Shown: positions 42,140-51,423 of the stretch, one piece after another | How the letters are laid out: every line of letters starts with the position of its first letter | Position numbering within the stretch: position 1 is the stretch's first letter | Assembly (NCBI GenBank): GCA_964436045.1 | Contig: CAYTBN010000010.1 | Location: forward strand, 89,030 to 153,029 | DNA from: CAYTBN01 sp964436045 | Lineage (GTDB): Bacteria; Myxococcota_A; UBA796; UBA9615; CAYRNR01 | Reading direction: 5' to 3' | DNA length: 64,000 bases | The notes under the pieces: generated by a model | What the model was told of the DNA's origin: nothing | Databases searched by the model: none | The model's input: only the letters and a program-made list of their open reading frames with translations | Position numbers and translations under genes: made by a program

Positions 42140-43318
42140 CTAGGCCAACCGCCAGAGCAGGTCGTCGTCGGGTGCCAGTCGCGCGTCGTCCAGCCAGACC
42201 TCGCGCACGCAGCCACCCGGGCGGGCGTCGGCGACGATGTCCACGTGCACCGCCGAGCTGTTGCAGGCCCCGTCGGCCTCGGCCCGTGCCAGCTCCTCGC
42301 CCCCCGCCTCGCCGAAGCACTCCTTGTACGACGAGCCGATGGCGATGTGCAGGGTGCCGGCGACCTTCTCCACGTACAGCGGGTGGGTCAGGACCCGGTC
42401 CAGGCCCGTGTTCATGCCGAAGGCCACCTCGCCCAGCCGGTGGGAACCCTCGTCGGTCTCGATGATGGTCCGGAGCTGGCCGGCGCCCTCGAGGGCATCG
42501 TGGTCCACGATCCGGCCGTCCTCGATCTTCAAGTAGATCCCGCGGATCTTCTTGCCCGCGCTGACGATGGGCAGATCGACGAAGATCTCGCCGGCGACGG
42601 TGCGGGCGTCCGGGCTGGTGAACACCTCGCCGTCCGGGAAGTTGCGGCGCCCGTCACAGACCACGATCCGCTGGCCACCGATGCCCAGCGACAGCTCCAG
42701 GCGGCGGCCGTCGGGGTGCTCGGTGACGATCCGCACGGTCGACGTGCGGGCCATGGCGGCCTGAACACCCTCGAGCAGCTGGCCCATTGTGCCGTGGTCG
42801 GTGGTCGAGGCGCCGATGATGAGGTCGGAGTATTCCTCCAGCGCCAGCCCCTCGTTGGCCGCGTCCGCGGGGGTCGGGAACAGGGTGATCACCCAGGGTT
42901 TGGCCAATCGGGTCTCCACCAGCGGCATGGTGGCGCGGGCCACGGCCTGGGCGCCGTCCACCGGCAGGTCCCGGAGCAGATCGGGCTGGGCCGTGCCGAG
43001 GACCTCGATGTACTTGTCCATGGCCTGGTAGCGCTCGACGAGCCAGCCCGGAACCTGCTCGATCTGCTCCGCACTGCCGTGGCGTGCCATGTCCGCGCCC
43101 CAGGCGGCACCGCGATTGTTGTCCGGGGACACCAGGAAGAGGTCGGGTAGACCGCCCGCGCGGACCACGCCCTCGCTGAGGATCTGCAGCAGCGGATAGG
43201 TGATCGGCTCGCCCTTGAGCATCACCCGCTCCCCCGGATTGATCCCGGCCAGGGAGTGGTCGAGAAGGTGGCCGGCCCAGGTGCGCAGGGCGGCCTCGTC
43301 GATGGTGGTGCGCGTCAC
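42140..43318 (-). CDS. M29-family aminopeptidase
   Basis: A 392-residue metallo-aminopeptidase of the thermophilic aminopeptidase (M29) group. Key segments: FPDGEVFTSPDA, GEVAFGMN, HIAIGSSYKE and the C-terminal HVDIVADA, supplying the family's Glu, His and Asp metal ligands. No signal peptide, so cytoplasmic. The start is GTG at 43318 with GAGGAG at good distance. The next gene is a small membrane protein 8 bp downstream. Confidence 0.9.
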   Translation of the reverse strand: MTRTTIDEAALRTWAGHLLDHSLAGINPGERVMLKGEPITYPLLQILSEGVVRAGGLPDLFLVSPDNNRGAAWGADMARHGSAEQIEQVPGWLVERYQAMDKYIEVLGTAQPDLLRDLPVDGAQAVARATMPLVETRLAKPWVITLFPTPADAANEGLALEEYSDLIIGASTTDHGTMGQLLEGVQAAMARTSTVRIVTEHPDGRRLELSLGIGGQRIVVCDGRRNFPDGEVFTSPDARTVAGEIFVDLPIVSAGKKIRGIYLKIEDGRIVDHDALEGAGQLRTIIETDEGSHRLGEVAFGMNTGLDRVLTHPLYVEKVAGTLHIAIGSSYKECFGEAGGEELARAEADGACNSSAVHVDIVADARPGGCVREVWLDDARLAPDDDLLWRLA

Positions 43319-43365
43319 GGTAGCTCTCCTCGTGTTCGCGGGATCTTACTGCGGGCGGTCGACGG

Positions 43366-46092
43366 CTAGAACACCAGCATGACCTCGAACGGTCCGCCGC
43401 CGGTGTAGTAGTTGTCGATCACCAGGTAGTAGGTGGCGGGTCCGGGGGCGGTGAAGGTGAGGCTCTCGGTACCGTCGTAGACGTCGTCGACCCCGTCGAG
43501 GCACGCGGTATCCGGGGCGGACGGATCGTCGCTGATGTACATCACCGCGTCCGGATCGGCGGTCAGGTAGGTCAGGTCGGCGATCAGCTGCTGGTTGCCC
43601 GCCAGATCGATGGCGAAGACCGCGTCGTTACCCGCGGCAGACCAACCCGTACAGTTCGACGGATCGGCGTAGTCGTCCGCCATCGCCGTGGTGTCGCCGA
43701 CGTACAGCCCGGGCTGGGAGACCAGCGGAGCGTCGACCGCCAGGTCCGCCGGTTGCAGACCCAATGCGACCTCGACCTGCAGGTCGTAGAGGCTCCCGTC
43801 GGCATCCACGGCCACGTCGAACACCAGGCTGCCAGTGGCCGGAGCGCCCGCGTCGATCTCGATCACCGCCGGGGCGAGCCCCCAGGCCGAGTCGCCAGCC
43901 GCCAGCGAGCCGAAGTCCAGCGAGCCGCCGAAGACCGCGGCCTCGGGGCCCGAGTACGACAGCAGCCCCGTCACCGCGGCGGCGTCGAACAGACCGGCGT
44001 TGAGCACCGCCAGCTCCAGCTCCCAGAGCTCGCCGGGATCGACGAAGTCGTCGCCGTTGCCGGTCTGCTCGAACAGGGCCGAGTCGTCCAGCAGGATGAA
44101 CGGCACGTTGTCGAGTCCCAGCACGCCCAGGTCCCCGTCGATGGAGGGATCGTCGGGGGCGTAGTCGATGTTCAGGCCGGAGACGTCGTAGGTCATCACG
44201 AACGCACGGAGCAGCACGGGATCGCCCAGATCGGCCATCGCCGCGCCCATGAGCGCGAACTGGCTGCCCGCAGCGAAGTCGAAGCTGGACAGGGTGTCCT
44301 GGACGTACTCACCCGCCAGGTCGTCCCAGACGTAGAGGCCTCCGTCGTAGGTGCCCGCGGCCTGATCCAGCGTGGACAGAGCGAACTCGAAGGCGCCGTC
44401 CAGATCGGCGTCGAGGTAGACCGTGGTCATCTGGTCGGCGTCGTGGGCGTCGTGGCTGGTGACCATCAGGGTCAGCTCACCGCCGTCCTCGGCCCACAGC
44501 AGCCCGGCAACGTCGAAGGGATCGGCCAGGTCGTCCCCGTCGACCAGCGCCTGGGCCATGCCGATGGCCAGCAGAGGTCCGGTCACGGTCCAGGCGTTGC
44601 CATCGTCGTCGGTGACCGCCAGCTCCAGCTGCAGCAGGTCGCCGGTGTGGGAGTTGGGGAGAACCACGAGCTCGAAGCCGCTGTCGTCCGTGGCCGTGTC
44701 ACCGGGATCCAGTGCCGCCCCGCCGCCGAAGGTCGAGGTGTCGCTCTGGACGGTGACGTTGGCGGTGGTGGCCGCCGATGCCGCCAGGACCCCGGTCAGG
44801 TTCACCCCCGTGGGTCCGTAGCCGTCGTTGATGACCTCGGCGGTGATCGCGAGGGTCTCGCCGGGCTCGGGGATGCCGTCGCCGTCGCCGCCGGGACCGT
44901 CGTCCAGCGCGATGGCCACCAGCCCCAGCAGCGGGACCTCCTGCAACACCACGGTGCCGGTGATGCCGCTGGCGTAGTCGTCCGGTGCCGCGTCCAGGTA
45001 GCCGTTGTACAGGTCGACGGCCACGTACGCGTCGATGGCGATCTCGTTCTCGAAGCCCAGGGCAGCGATGTCGATGCCCAGCACGATGGCGTCGGCATCG
45101 TCCGCGTCGAAGAACAGGGTCGGGTGGTTCGGCAGCGGGTTGGCCCAGCCGTTGGCCGAGGTCCACCACTGCAGCGGGTCGGGGTTGGGCTGGACGTTGT
45201 CGTAGGTCAGCGAGAAGGTGTCGGTCCCGTTGCTGACGTACACGTCGATCTCCAGGTCCGGATCGTCGTCGTCGAACACGTCGTGGGCGGTGGTCCGCAT
45301 GGAGAGGATCTGGCCGTCGAAGTCGTACTGCAGGTCGGCGATGTCGAGCAGGTAGCCGCTGGCGTCACCCGCGGGATCCGGCGCGTCGAGGGCCGACGTC
45401 CAGGGCGGATCGGCCAGCAGACCGTCGCAGTCCTCGTCGACCATGTTGCCCGGCACCTCCGCCGCGCCCGGATTGACCGCCGACTCGCCGTCGTCGCAGT
45501 CCCCATCGCAGACCGTGAAGCCGTCGCCGTCGTCGTCGTCGACCTCGTCGGGGCTCGGGCTGCCGTCGCAGTCGTTGTCCAGCCCGTCGCAGAGTTCGGT
45601 GGCGCCGGGGTAGATGTCGCTGTCGCCGTCGTGGCAGTCCTCACACGCGATCACACCGTCGCCGTCACCGTCGAGGTCGTAGGCCGGCAGCTGGCCGTCG
45701 CAGTCGTCGTCGATGCCGTTGCACTGCTCGCTCGCCCCCGGGTTGATGGCCGGGTCGGAGTCGTCGCAGTCCACGTCATCGGTGTAGCCGTCGCCGTCGG
45801 CGTCCACACCATCGGTGGTGTCGTCGTCCCCGGTGGAGTCGTCGTCCCCGGTGGAGTCGTCGTCTCCGGTCGCGTCGTCGTCCCCCGTCGAATCGTCGTC
45901 TCCGGTCGCGTCGTCGTCACCGGTCGAATCGTCGTCTCCGGTCGCGTCGTCGTCGTCAGCGGAGTCGTCGTCGTCGCTGGCGTCGTTGTCGTCATCGTCG
46001 TCGTCCCTCGCCGGAGGTTGCGGGCAACCGGACAGGGCCAGCGTCAGCGCGAGCAGGAGGGTCCAGGGGATCATGGAACGCAGGTCACACAT
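43366..46092 (-). CDS. Large lipoprotein with MopE-type metal-binding motifs
   Basis: A 908-residue lipoprotein. Lipobox ALSGC is followed by a very long acidic linker of (T)GDDD(S/A)TGDDD units (about residues 30-95). Then come three or four MopE-like putative metal-binding units of the form D-x-DCDD-x-D-x-INPGA-E-CNGIDDDCDG. The rest is a string of beta-sandwich-like segments and a C-terminal PPC-like domain (ATYYLVIDNYYTGGGPFEV). MopE-type motifs bind metal in the Methylococcus protein, but here binding is inferred. Probably displayed on the cell surface. GGAGAT precedes the ATG at 46092; an internal Met six codons later is possible. Confidence 0.87.
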   Translation of the reverse strand: MCDLRSMIPWTLLLALTLALSGCPQPPARDDDDDDNDASDDDDSADDDDATGDDDSTGDDDATGDDDSTGDDDATGDDDSTGDDDSTGDDDTTDGVDADGDGYTDDVDCDDSDPAINPGASEQCNGIDDDCDGQLPAYDLDGDGDGVIACEDCHDGDSDIYPGATELCDGLDNDCDGSPSPDEVDDDDGDGFTVCDGDCDDGESAVNPGAAEVPGNMVDEDCDGLLADPPWTSALDAPDPAGDASGYLLDIADLQYDFDGQILSMRTTAHDVFDDDDPDLEIDVYVSNGTDTFSLTYDNVQPNPDPLQWWTSANGWANPLPNHPTLFFDADDADAIVLGIDIAALGFENEIAIDAYVAVDLYNGYLDAAPDDYASGITGTVVLQEVPLLGLVAIALDDGPGGDGDGIPEPGETLAITAEVINDGYGPTGVNLTGVLAASAATTANVTVQSDTSTFGGGAALDPGDTATDDSGFELVVLPNSHTGDLLQLELAVTDDDGNAWTVTGPLLAIGMAQALVDGDDLADPFDVAGLLWAEDGGELTLMVTSHDAHDADQMTTVYLDADLDGAFEFALSTLDQAAGTYDGGLYVWDDLAGEYVQDTLSSFDFAAGSQFALMGAAMADLGDPVLLRAFVMTYDVSGLNIDYAPDDPSIDGDLGVLGLDNVPFILLDDSALFEQTGNGDDFVDPGELWELELAVLNAGLFDAAAVTGLLSYSGPEAAVFGGSLDFGSLAAGDSAWGLAPAVIEIDAGAPATGSLVFDVAVDADGSLYDLQVEVALGLQPADLAVDAPLVSQPGLYVGDTTAMADDYADPSNCTGWSAAGNDAVFAIDLAGNQQLIADLTYLTADPDAVMYISDDPSAPDTACLDGVDDVYDGTESLTFTAPGPATYYLVIDNYYTGGGPFEVMLVF

Positions 46093-46173
46093 GTTTCATC
46101 TCCGTCGACGGGTTCGTGGGAGGTTCCCTCGCGCGCAACCTACCGCGACCCGCGCGGAAAGGACAGCCCGTGC

Positions 46174-46962
46174 TCAGTTCGCCGGCATGACAGGGCCGTG
46201 TCCGGGCCAGATCGCGGTGATACCCAGCCGCCGCAGTTGGCGTTCGGACCCGGCGTGGGCATCGGGATCCATCGAGATGTGGTTTCGTTCGAGGAGACCC
46301 CGGATGGTGATGAACATGTCGCCCGCCAGCAGGGTGCCGGTGGCGGGATGGAGGTAGCAGGTGTGGTCCGGGCAGTGACCCGGGGTGTGGATCGGGACCA
46401 GCCCTCCCAGCCGGTGGGAGGGACGGTCCAACTCGAGAAACGCCGGAGCGCCGGTCCGCAGGCGGAAGTCGCTCCACGGGTACCCCACGTTTCCACCCAG
46501 CTTCAGATGTCGTCGACGGACACCGGGGAACCCGACCCGCCCCCATACCTCGAGGAACGGCCACGTGAAGCGGACACCCGGGAAGGGGTAGGGCTGTTCA
46601 CCGTTGACGAAGGGGGCCATCGAGGGGGACAGCAGGACCGTGGCGCTCGCGGCCTCGGCCAGCGAATCCAGCGCGCTGGCGTGGTCGAAGTGCAGGTGCG
46701 TGCACGCCACGTGATCCACGTCGGTCAGCCGCCGGCCCTCCCGCGCGAGGGCGGTGGCCACCAGCGATTCCTCCCCCGGCAGGTTGGGATCGATCACCGT
46801 GATCTGTTCGCCCAGCACCAGGTAGATGTTGCCGCGGGGTGACTTGATGCTGAGCACGCGGGGATCCCGGTCCAGCACCACCTCGACGTGTCCGGCGGGC
46901 AGATCGACCCACGCCCGAACCTCGGGATCGGGAGCCCTCCAGCGGGCAAATCGTCCTCGCAT
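46174..46962 (-). CDS. MBL-fold metallo-hydrolase
   Basis: A 262-residue metallo-beta-lactamase-fold protein with the full metal signature: H89, H91, D93 and H94 in THLHFDH, then HTPGHCPDH, the Asp in AGDMF and a late His in PGHGP. No signal peptide. AGGAGA is upstream of the ATG. A general hydrolase; I cannot assign the substrate. Unlinked to its neighbours except by a shared strand. Confidence 0.9.
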   Translation of the reverse strand: MRGRFARWRAPDPEVRAWVDLPAGHVEVVLDRDPRVLSIKSPRGNIYLVLGEQITVIDPNLPGEESLVATALAREGRRLTDVDHVACTHLHFDHASALDSLAEAASATVLLSPSMAPFVNGEQPYPFPGVRFTWPFLEVWGRVGFPGVRRRHLKLGGNVGYPWSDFRLRTGAPAFLELDRPSHRLGGLVPIHTPGHCPDHTCYLHPATGTLLAGDMFITIRGLLERNHISMDPDAHAGSERQLRRLGITAIWPGHGPVMPAN

Positions 46963-47011
46963 GGCGCCGTTCTCCTATCTTCCTTCCGGCGATCCGCGCT
47001 TCCGCGGCCCG

Positions 47012-48202
47012 CTAGAGATCGAGCCAGGCCGCCGGATCGGTGGCGGTGAGGACTCCGAAGACCTCGCCCGCGCGCCGGACCACGGCGAACTCGCCGCCTG
47101 TTCCACAATTCCCCAGGGAGCGGATCGACCAGTCGCCCGTCAGCGGATCGCCGGTCAGATCCAGGCGAAACACCTCGGCGTTGCCCGACGCGAACACCTC
47201 GGGCCTGCCGTCCCCGGTGACGTCTCGCAGCTCGATCCGCATCACTGCGAAGTCCCCTTCGATCTCGTGGACCAGCCGGGTCTGCCAGCGGCCGTCGTCG
47301 CCGCGGCGGGCCACGTTGAGCCGCGCCCGGCCAACGTCCTTGTAGCGGAAGTGCCAGCCATCGCCGAACAGCAGCTCGTCCCGACCGTCGCCGTCCAGGT
47401 CCGCAGCCGCCAGCGTCCGGACCCCCCGCTCGGTGGGAATTGCCTCGGCCGTCGCGCCGAATCCCATCGACAGGTCCCCGTCCGACCGGGGTTCGTCGCC
47501 GTACAGGCGGCCGACCGCGACCTCGTCCCGGCCGTCGCCGTCCGCGTCGATGGGCAGCTGGGACATGGCCATCTTCTTCGCGCGTGCCCCCGCCAGGGTG
47601 CCGTCCTCGGCGAGGTAGCCCGACTGCACGGTGTACTTGTCGGTGAAGTGGGCCAGGAACAGCCGGGGCCCGGCCACGGCGGTCACCTGGGGCCGTGGGC
47701 CGCTGTACTCGAACAGGGTCCGCACCCACCAGCCCCCGCCCCCCGCCTCGGCGTCCAGCTCGACGACCCGGACCGGCGCGGTGGCGAAACCCTTGCCCAT
47801 GCCGAAGGCGATGACAAACTCCTCGAGCCCGTCGCCATCCCGGTCGCCGTTCCACACGGCGTTGGGCAGGCCGGTGCCGGTGATCTTCAGCCGCGGGCGG
47901 AAGCCGTCGCCGTCCGCGCCGAGCACGGTCAGCTCGTTGCTGCTGGCGCACAACAACTCGTCGGCCTCGTCGCCCACGAGCGCGGCGGACCAGAGACGGT
48001 CGCAGGGCGGGGCCGGCGCGGCGACCGCGGTGCGGAAGGTATCCGGTTCGCGTTCGCCGCTGGGGACGCTGGCGTCCGTCGCGGGCACGTCCGCCGGTTC
48101 GGAGTCGGCCGGGGTCGGAGTGGGCTCGACCTCGTCCGCCCCGCCGCAGGCGAGGAGCAGGCCGATGGGTAGGCAGAGGATCCGCAAGAGGATGGGTTGC
48201 AT
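47012..48202 (-). CDS. FG-GAP/VCBS-repeat lipoprotein
   Basis: A 396-residue lipoprotein (lipobox LLLAC) with a Pro/Thr/Asp-rich linker and then integrin-type beta-propeller repeats. Calcium-binding-like units are DRDGDGLEEFVIAFG, DADGDGRDEVAVGRL, DLDGDGRDELLFGDG and DVTGDGRPEVFASGN. FG-GAP propellers bind partners or calcium; function here is unknown. The ATG at 48202 is followed by a clean signal sequence. The divergent queE begins close by: a possible queE ATG at 48201 would overlap this start codon. Confidence 0.85.
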   Translation of the reverse strand: MQPILLRILCLPIGLLLACGGADEVEPTPTPADSEPADVPATDASVPSGEREPDTFRTAVAAPAPPCDRLWSAALVGDEADELLCASSNELTVLGADGDGFRPRLKITGTGLPNAVWNGDRDGDGLEEFVIAFGMGKGFATAPVRVVELDAEAGGGGWWVRTLFEYSGPRPQVTAVAGPRLFLAHFTDKYTVQSGYLAEDGTLAGARAKKMAMSQLPIDADGDGRDEVAVGRLYGDEPRSDGDLSMGFGATAEAIPTERGVRTLAAADLDGDGRDELLFGDGWHFRYKDVGRARLNVARRGDDGRWQTRLVHEIEGDFAVMRIELRDVTGDGRPEVFASGNAEVFRLDLTGDPLTGDWSIRSLGNCGTGGEFAVVRRAGEVFGVLTATDPAAWLDL

Positions 48203-48257
48203 GACCGCCGATGATCGGCCCCTTGCCCGCGGATCGCAAGGCGCGCAAGATGGCGTC

Positions 48258-48899
48258 GTGACCCTCCAGATCTGCGAGATCTTCGCCAGCATCCAGGGAG
48301 AGGGCAGCGCGCAGGGCTGCCCGTGTACCTTCGTGCGCCTCGCCGGTTGTCCCCTGCGCTGCCGCTGGTGTGACACCGCCTACGCCCGGGATGGTGGCGA
48401 GACCACGGCCGTGGGCGAGGTCGTCGGCCGGGTGCGCGAGCTGGGTCTGCCGCTGGTCGAGATCACTGGCGGCGAGCCCCTGGCCCAGGCGGCGACTCCG
48501 GCGCTGGCGACCGCGTTGCTGGACGCGGGCCTGGACGTGTTGTGCGAAACGAGCGGGGCCTTCGACATCTCGGTGCTGCCGGCCGGCGTCCGCCGGATCA
48601 TGGACATCAAGGCGCCGGGCAGCGGCGAGGGCGGCCGGATGGTGTGGTCCAACCTGGAACAGCTGAAGCCCACCGACGACGTCAAGCTGGTGCTCGCCGA
48701 TCGTCGCGACTACGTCTGGGCACGCGACGTGATCCACCGCCACCAGCTGGAACAGCGGTGCCCCGTCCTGTTGTCCGCCGCCGCGCCCCTGCTGGAGCCG
48801 GCTGAGCTGGCGGCCTGGATCCTGGAGGATCGGCTCCCGGTCCGTCTTCAGTTACAGCTCCACAAGGTCGTGTGGCCGGGCGAAGATCGCGAACGCTGA
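48258..48899 (+). CDS. queE: 7-carboxy-7-deazaguanine synthase
   Basis: A 213-residue radical-SAM enzyme of queuosine/7-deazapurine synthesis, converting 6-carboxytetrahydropterin to 7-carboxy-7-deazaguanine. The cluster Cys are C31, C35 and C38 in CPLRCRWCDT (CxxxCxxC). ICEIFASIQGEGS at the start and EITGGEPL fit QueE closely. The start is taken as GTG at 48258, where the conserved N-terminus begins; an ATG at 48201 would add 19 residues. No queC, queD or queF lies in the window. Confidence 0.92.
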   Translation: MTLQICEIFASIQGEGSAQGCPCTFVRLAGCPLRCRWCDTAYARDGGETTAVGEVVGRVRELGLPLVEITGGEPLAQAATPALATALLDAGLDVLCETSGAFDISVLPAGVRRIMDIKAPGSGEGGRMVWSNLEQLKPTDDVKLVLADRRDYVWARDVIHRHQLEQRCPVLLSAAAPLLEPAELAAWILEDRLPVRLQLQLHKVVWPGEDRER

Positions 48900-48915
48900 T
48901 CCCGCCATCGATTCG

Positions 48916-48944
48916 TTGACCGGCTCCGGGGCTTCCGTTAGTCT
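48916..48944 (+). promoter_or_regulatory. Candidate sigma70 promoter for efp
   Basis: TTGACC (48916-48921) and TAGTCT (48939-48944) with a 17-bp spacer, giving a predicted transcript start about 20 bases before the efp ATG. This is the best -35/-10 pair I see by eye in the window. Confidence 0.5.
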
Positions 48945-48969
48945 CGCGCCACACGATCCGGGAGATCTG

Positions 48970-49533
48970 ATGTACCAGACCAACGAGTTCCGCAAGGGAC
49001 TGAAGATCGAGATTTCCGGCGAGCCTTTCCTGATGGTCGAGGCCCAATTCGTCAAGCCGGGAAAGGGGCAGGCGTTCACGCGCTGCAAGCTCAAGTCCCT
49101 GATCAGCGGAAACGTGATCGACCGCACCTACAAATCGGGCGAGAAGGTCCCCAAGGCACCGGTGGAGGAGGTCGACATGCAGTACCTGTACTCCGACGGT
49201 GACGACTTCAACTTCATGGACCTCAGCAGCTACGACACCATCGCCATCGCCAAGGAGAACCTGGACGACACCTGGAAGTGGCTCAAGGAGAGCCTGGAGG
49301 TCAAGGCCCTGCTGTACAAGGGTCGGCCAATCAGCGTCGAGCTGCCCAACTTCGTCGCCCTGGAGATCACCTACTGCGAGCCCGGCGTGAAGGGCGACAC
49401 CGCCACGGGCGCCACCAAGCTGGCCCAGCTGGAGTCCGGCGCCGAAGTGCAGGTTCCCCTGTTCATCAACCAGAACGAGAAGATCAAGATCGATACCCGC
49501 ACCGGCCAGTACGTGGAGCGAGTGAAGAGCTGA
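48970..49533 (+). CDS. efp: Translation elongation factor P
   Basis: A 187-residue EF-P with all three beta-barrel domains. It relieves ribosome stalling at polyproline. The modified loop reads FVKPGKGQAF, so K32 corresponds to the E. coli residue that receives beta-lysine. The C-terminal domain has GDTATGATK and VPLFINQNEKIKIDTRTG. The next gene encodes the EF-P lysine ligase and overlaps the stop, so modification is probably lysyl-type. GGAGAT is upstream of the ATG. Confidence 0.96.
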   Translation: MYQTNEFRKGLKIEISGEPFLMVEAQFVKPGKGQAFTRCKLKSLISGNVIDRTYKSGEKVPKAPVEEVDMQYLYSDGDDFNFMDLSSYDTIAIAKENLDDTWKWLKESLEVKALLYKGRPISVELPNFVALEITYCEPGVKGDTATGATKLAQLESGAEVQVPLFINQNEKIKIDTRTGQYVERVKS

Positions 49534-50504
49534 GCGCCACGCCCGAGACCCTGCGCGCCCGCGCCGCGATCCTGCAAAACATCCGCCAGTTCTTCTCCGA
49601 TCGGGGTGTCCTCGAAGTCGAGACCCCGATCCTGGTCCCCAGCCCGGGGGTCGACCGCCACATCGACGCCTTCGCGGTCACCGGGCTCGGCCGGGCCGAG
49701 GGATACCTGGCGACCTCGCCCGAGTACCACATGAAGCGGTTGCTGGCGGCGAACAGCGGTCCGATCATGCAGCTCACCCGGGCGTTTCGCCGGGACGAGC
49801 GGGGGCCGCTGCACAACCCGGAGTTCACGATCCTCGAGTGGTACCAGCCCGGTTGGGAGTACCCACAGCTGATGGGCCAGGTCGAGGAGTTGCTCGGGGA
49901 GCTGGGGCAGCGCCACGGGCGCGACGACCTCTGTTGCGCAGAGCCCTACGGACGGATCGGTTTCGGCGAGGCCTTCCAGCGCTGGGCCGGCGTCGATCCC
50001 CATCGGGATCCCACCGCGGTGCTCCGCCACGCTGCCACGGTGGGCGGCGATCCGCCACCTGCCCTCGATGACGACGACCGTGATGGGTGGCTGTCCTACC
50101 TGCAAGCGTCCCGGGTGGAGCCACGTCTCGGGGTCGAGACCCCCACCTTCGTCGACCTCTACCCCGCGGACCAGTGCGCCCTGGCCCGGCTGCGCCCCGG
50201 CGATCCCCCCGTGGCGGAGAGGTTCGAGCTCTACGCCCGCGGCGTCGAGCTGGCCAACGGGTTCACCGAGCTGGTGGACGCCAGCGAACAACGGACCCGC
50301 ATCGAGGCCGAGAACCGGGTGCGGCGCGACCAGGGGAGAGCACCCTTGCCGGTGGACGAGGACTTCCTGGCCGACCTGGAGCGGATGCCCCCGTCGGCGG
50401 GGGTCGCGGTGGGCGTCGACCGCGTGGTGATGTTGCTGCTGGGGGCCGGGTCGATCGACGAGGTGATGGCCTTTCCGGGGGCAACCGGAGGCGCGGATGG
50501 TTGA
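49530..50504 (+). CDS. epmA: EF-P--(R)-beta-lysine ligase, likely CTG start
   Basis: A 324-residue class II lysyl-tRNA-synthetase-like enzyme lacking the anticodon domain (GenX/PoxA). Motif 1 region FFSDRGVLEVETPIL, motif 2 AFRRDERGPLHNPEFTILEWY and motif 3 GVAVGVDRVVMLLLG are all present, and the length matches E. coli EpmA (325). The frame is conserved back to RARAAILQNIRQFF but has no ATG, GTG or TTG where the protein should begin. CTG at 49530 overlaps the efp stop as CTGA and gives the expected length. It modifies EF-P encoded immediately upstream. No epmB is seen in the window. Confidence 0.9.
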   Translation: MSATPETLRARAAILQNIRQFFSDRGVLEVETPILVPSPGVDRHIDAFAVTGLGRAEGYLATSPEYHMKRLLAANSGPIMQLTRAFRRDERGPLHNPEFTILEWYQPGWEYPQLMGQVEELLGELGQRHGRDDLCCAEPYGRIGFGEAFQRWAGVDPHRDPTAVLRHAATVGGDPPPALDDDDRDGWLSYLQASRVEPRLGVETPTFVDLYPADQCALARLRPGDPPVAERFELYARGVELANGFTELVDASEQRTRIEAENRVRRDQGRAPLPVDEDFLADLERMPPSAGVAVGVDRVVMLLLGAGSIDEVMAFPGATGGADG

Positions 50505-51402
50505 CTCCGGAGGCTGGTACGACGGCGCGACGCCGCTGGAGGAGCTGCCCGTTGCGGTCCTCGACTTGGAGACGACCGGGCTGCGGGCCTTCGCCGGCGA
50601 CGCGGTGATCGAGCTCGGCGTGGTGGCGGTGGACGGGACCGAGGTGCGGGAGGAGCGGATCCTGTCCCAGCTCGTCGACCCGGGCTGCCCGGTCAGCGCC
50701 GCCTCGCTGGAGGTGCACGGCATCCCCGACGATCGACTGGCCGGCCAGCCCCGGTTCGGCCACGTATTGCCGAGCCTGCGCGAGCACCTGGCCGGCCGCG
50801 CCCTGGTGGGGCACAACGTGGGTTTCGACATCGGCTTCCTGCGGATGGAGATGCGGCGGCTGGGCGAGCGCCCCGCTCCCCGGACCGTGCTGGACACCAT
50901 GACGATGGCCCGCGCCGTGTTCGGCGGTGAGGACGGGGGCAATCGCGGCCGGGGCTATGGATTGGACGACGTGCTGGGGCTGACCGGCGTCTCCCTCGAC
51001 GGTCTGCGACGCCACCGCGCTCCGGACGATGCCCTGCTCACCGCCCGGGTCTACGTGGCCCTGCTGGCCCGGCTGCGGGACGAGGGCGCCCGGACGCTCC
51101 AGGACGTGCAACGGCGTGTGGCCCGGCTCACGGCGACGTCTTCCCGCGGGGCGCAGCTGCAGCCCGAGCTGCTGGATGCTGTGCTCGCCGCCCTGAGCGA
51201 GCGGCGGCCGCTTGCGATCACCTACGGCGCTCCCCGGTCGCGGGGCGGCGAGGCCGGACCGCGGGTGACCACCACGCGACGTGAGGTGGTCCCGGTCGCG
51301 CTGCGGGGCCTGTGGCTGGATGCCCAGTGCCGCCTGCGGGGCGAGTTGCGCACCTTTCGGCTGGACCGGATCCGGGCGTTTGTCCTGGCGGACGAGGACT
51401 GA
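50497..51402 (+). CDS. DnaQ-like 3'-5' exonuclease fused to a WYL-like domain
   Basis: A 301-residue protein. The N-terminal exonuclease domain has DEDDh residues: D23 and E25 in VLDLETTG, the Asp in GHNVGFDIGFL, and the His/Asp in HRAPDDALL. The C-terminal part (about 215-300) reads LAALSERRPLAITYGAP... EVVPVALR-GLWLDAQCRLRGELRTFRLDRI, which resembles a WYL domain, usually a ligand-sensing module of regulators and defence proteins. It overlaps epmA by 8 bp with GGAGG upstream. A repair or nucleic-acid-processing role is likely; WYL control of nuclease activity is inference. Confidence 0.82.
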   Translation: MVDSGGWYDGATPLEELPVAVLDLETTGLRAFAGDAVIELGVVAVDGTEVREERILSQLVDPGCPVSAASLEVHGIPDDRLAGQPRFGHVLPSLREHLAGRALVGHNVGFDIGFLRMEMRRLGERPAPRTVLDTMTMARAVFGGEDGGNRGRGYGLDDVLGLTGVSLDGLRRHRAPDDALLTARVYVALLARLRDEGARTLQDVQRRVARLTATSSRGAQLQPELLDAVLAALSERRPLAITYGAPRSRGGEAGPRVTTTRREVVPVALRGLWLDAQCRLRGELRTFRLDRIRAFVLADED

Positions 51403-51423
51403 GCCGCCGGAAAAGGGGGGGGC

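Noticed and set aside
45810..46010. GTCGTC-rich tract as a CRISPR-like or satellite array
   Set aside because: It encodes the Asp-rich linker of the large lipoprotein in frame; there are no spacers or uniform repeats.
43753..46842. A 1029-codon open frame on the + strand opposite the MopE-like lipoprotein and MBL gene
   Set aside because: It spans two real genes and their gap, has no ribosome-binding site and consists of Val/Gly/Arg/His-rich shadow sequence.
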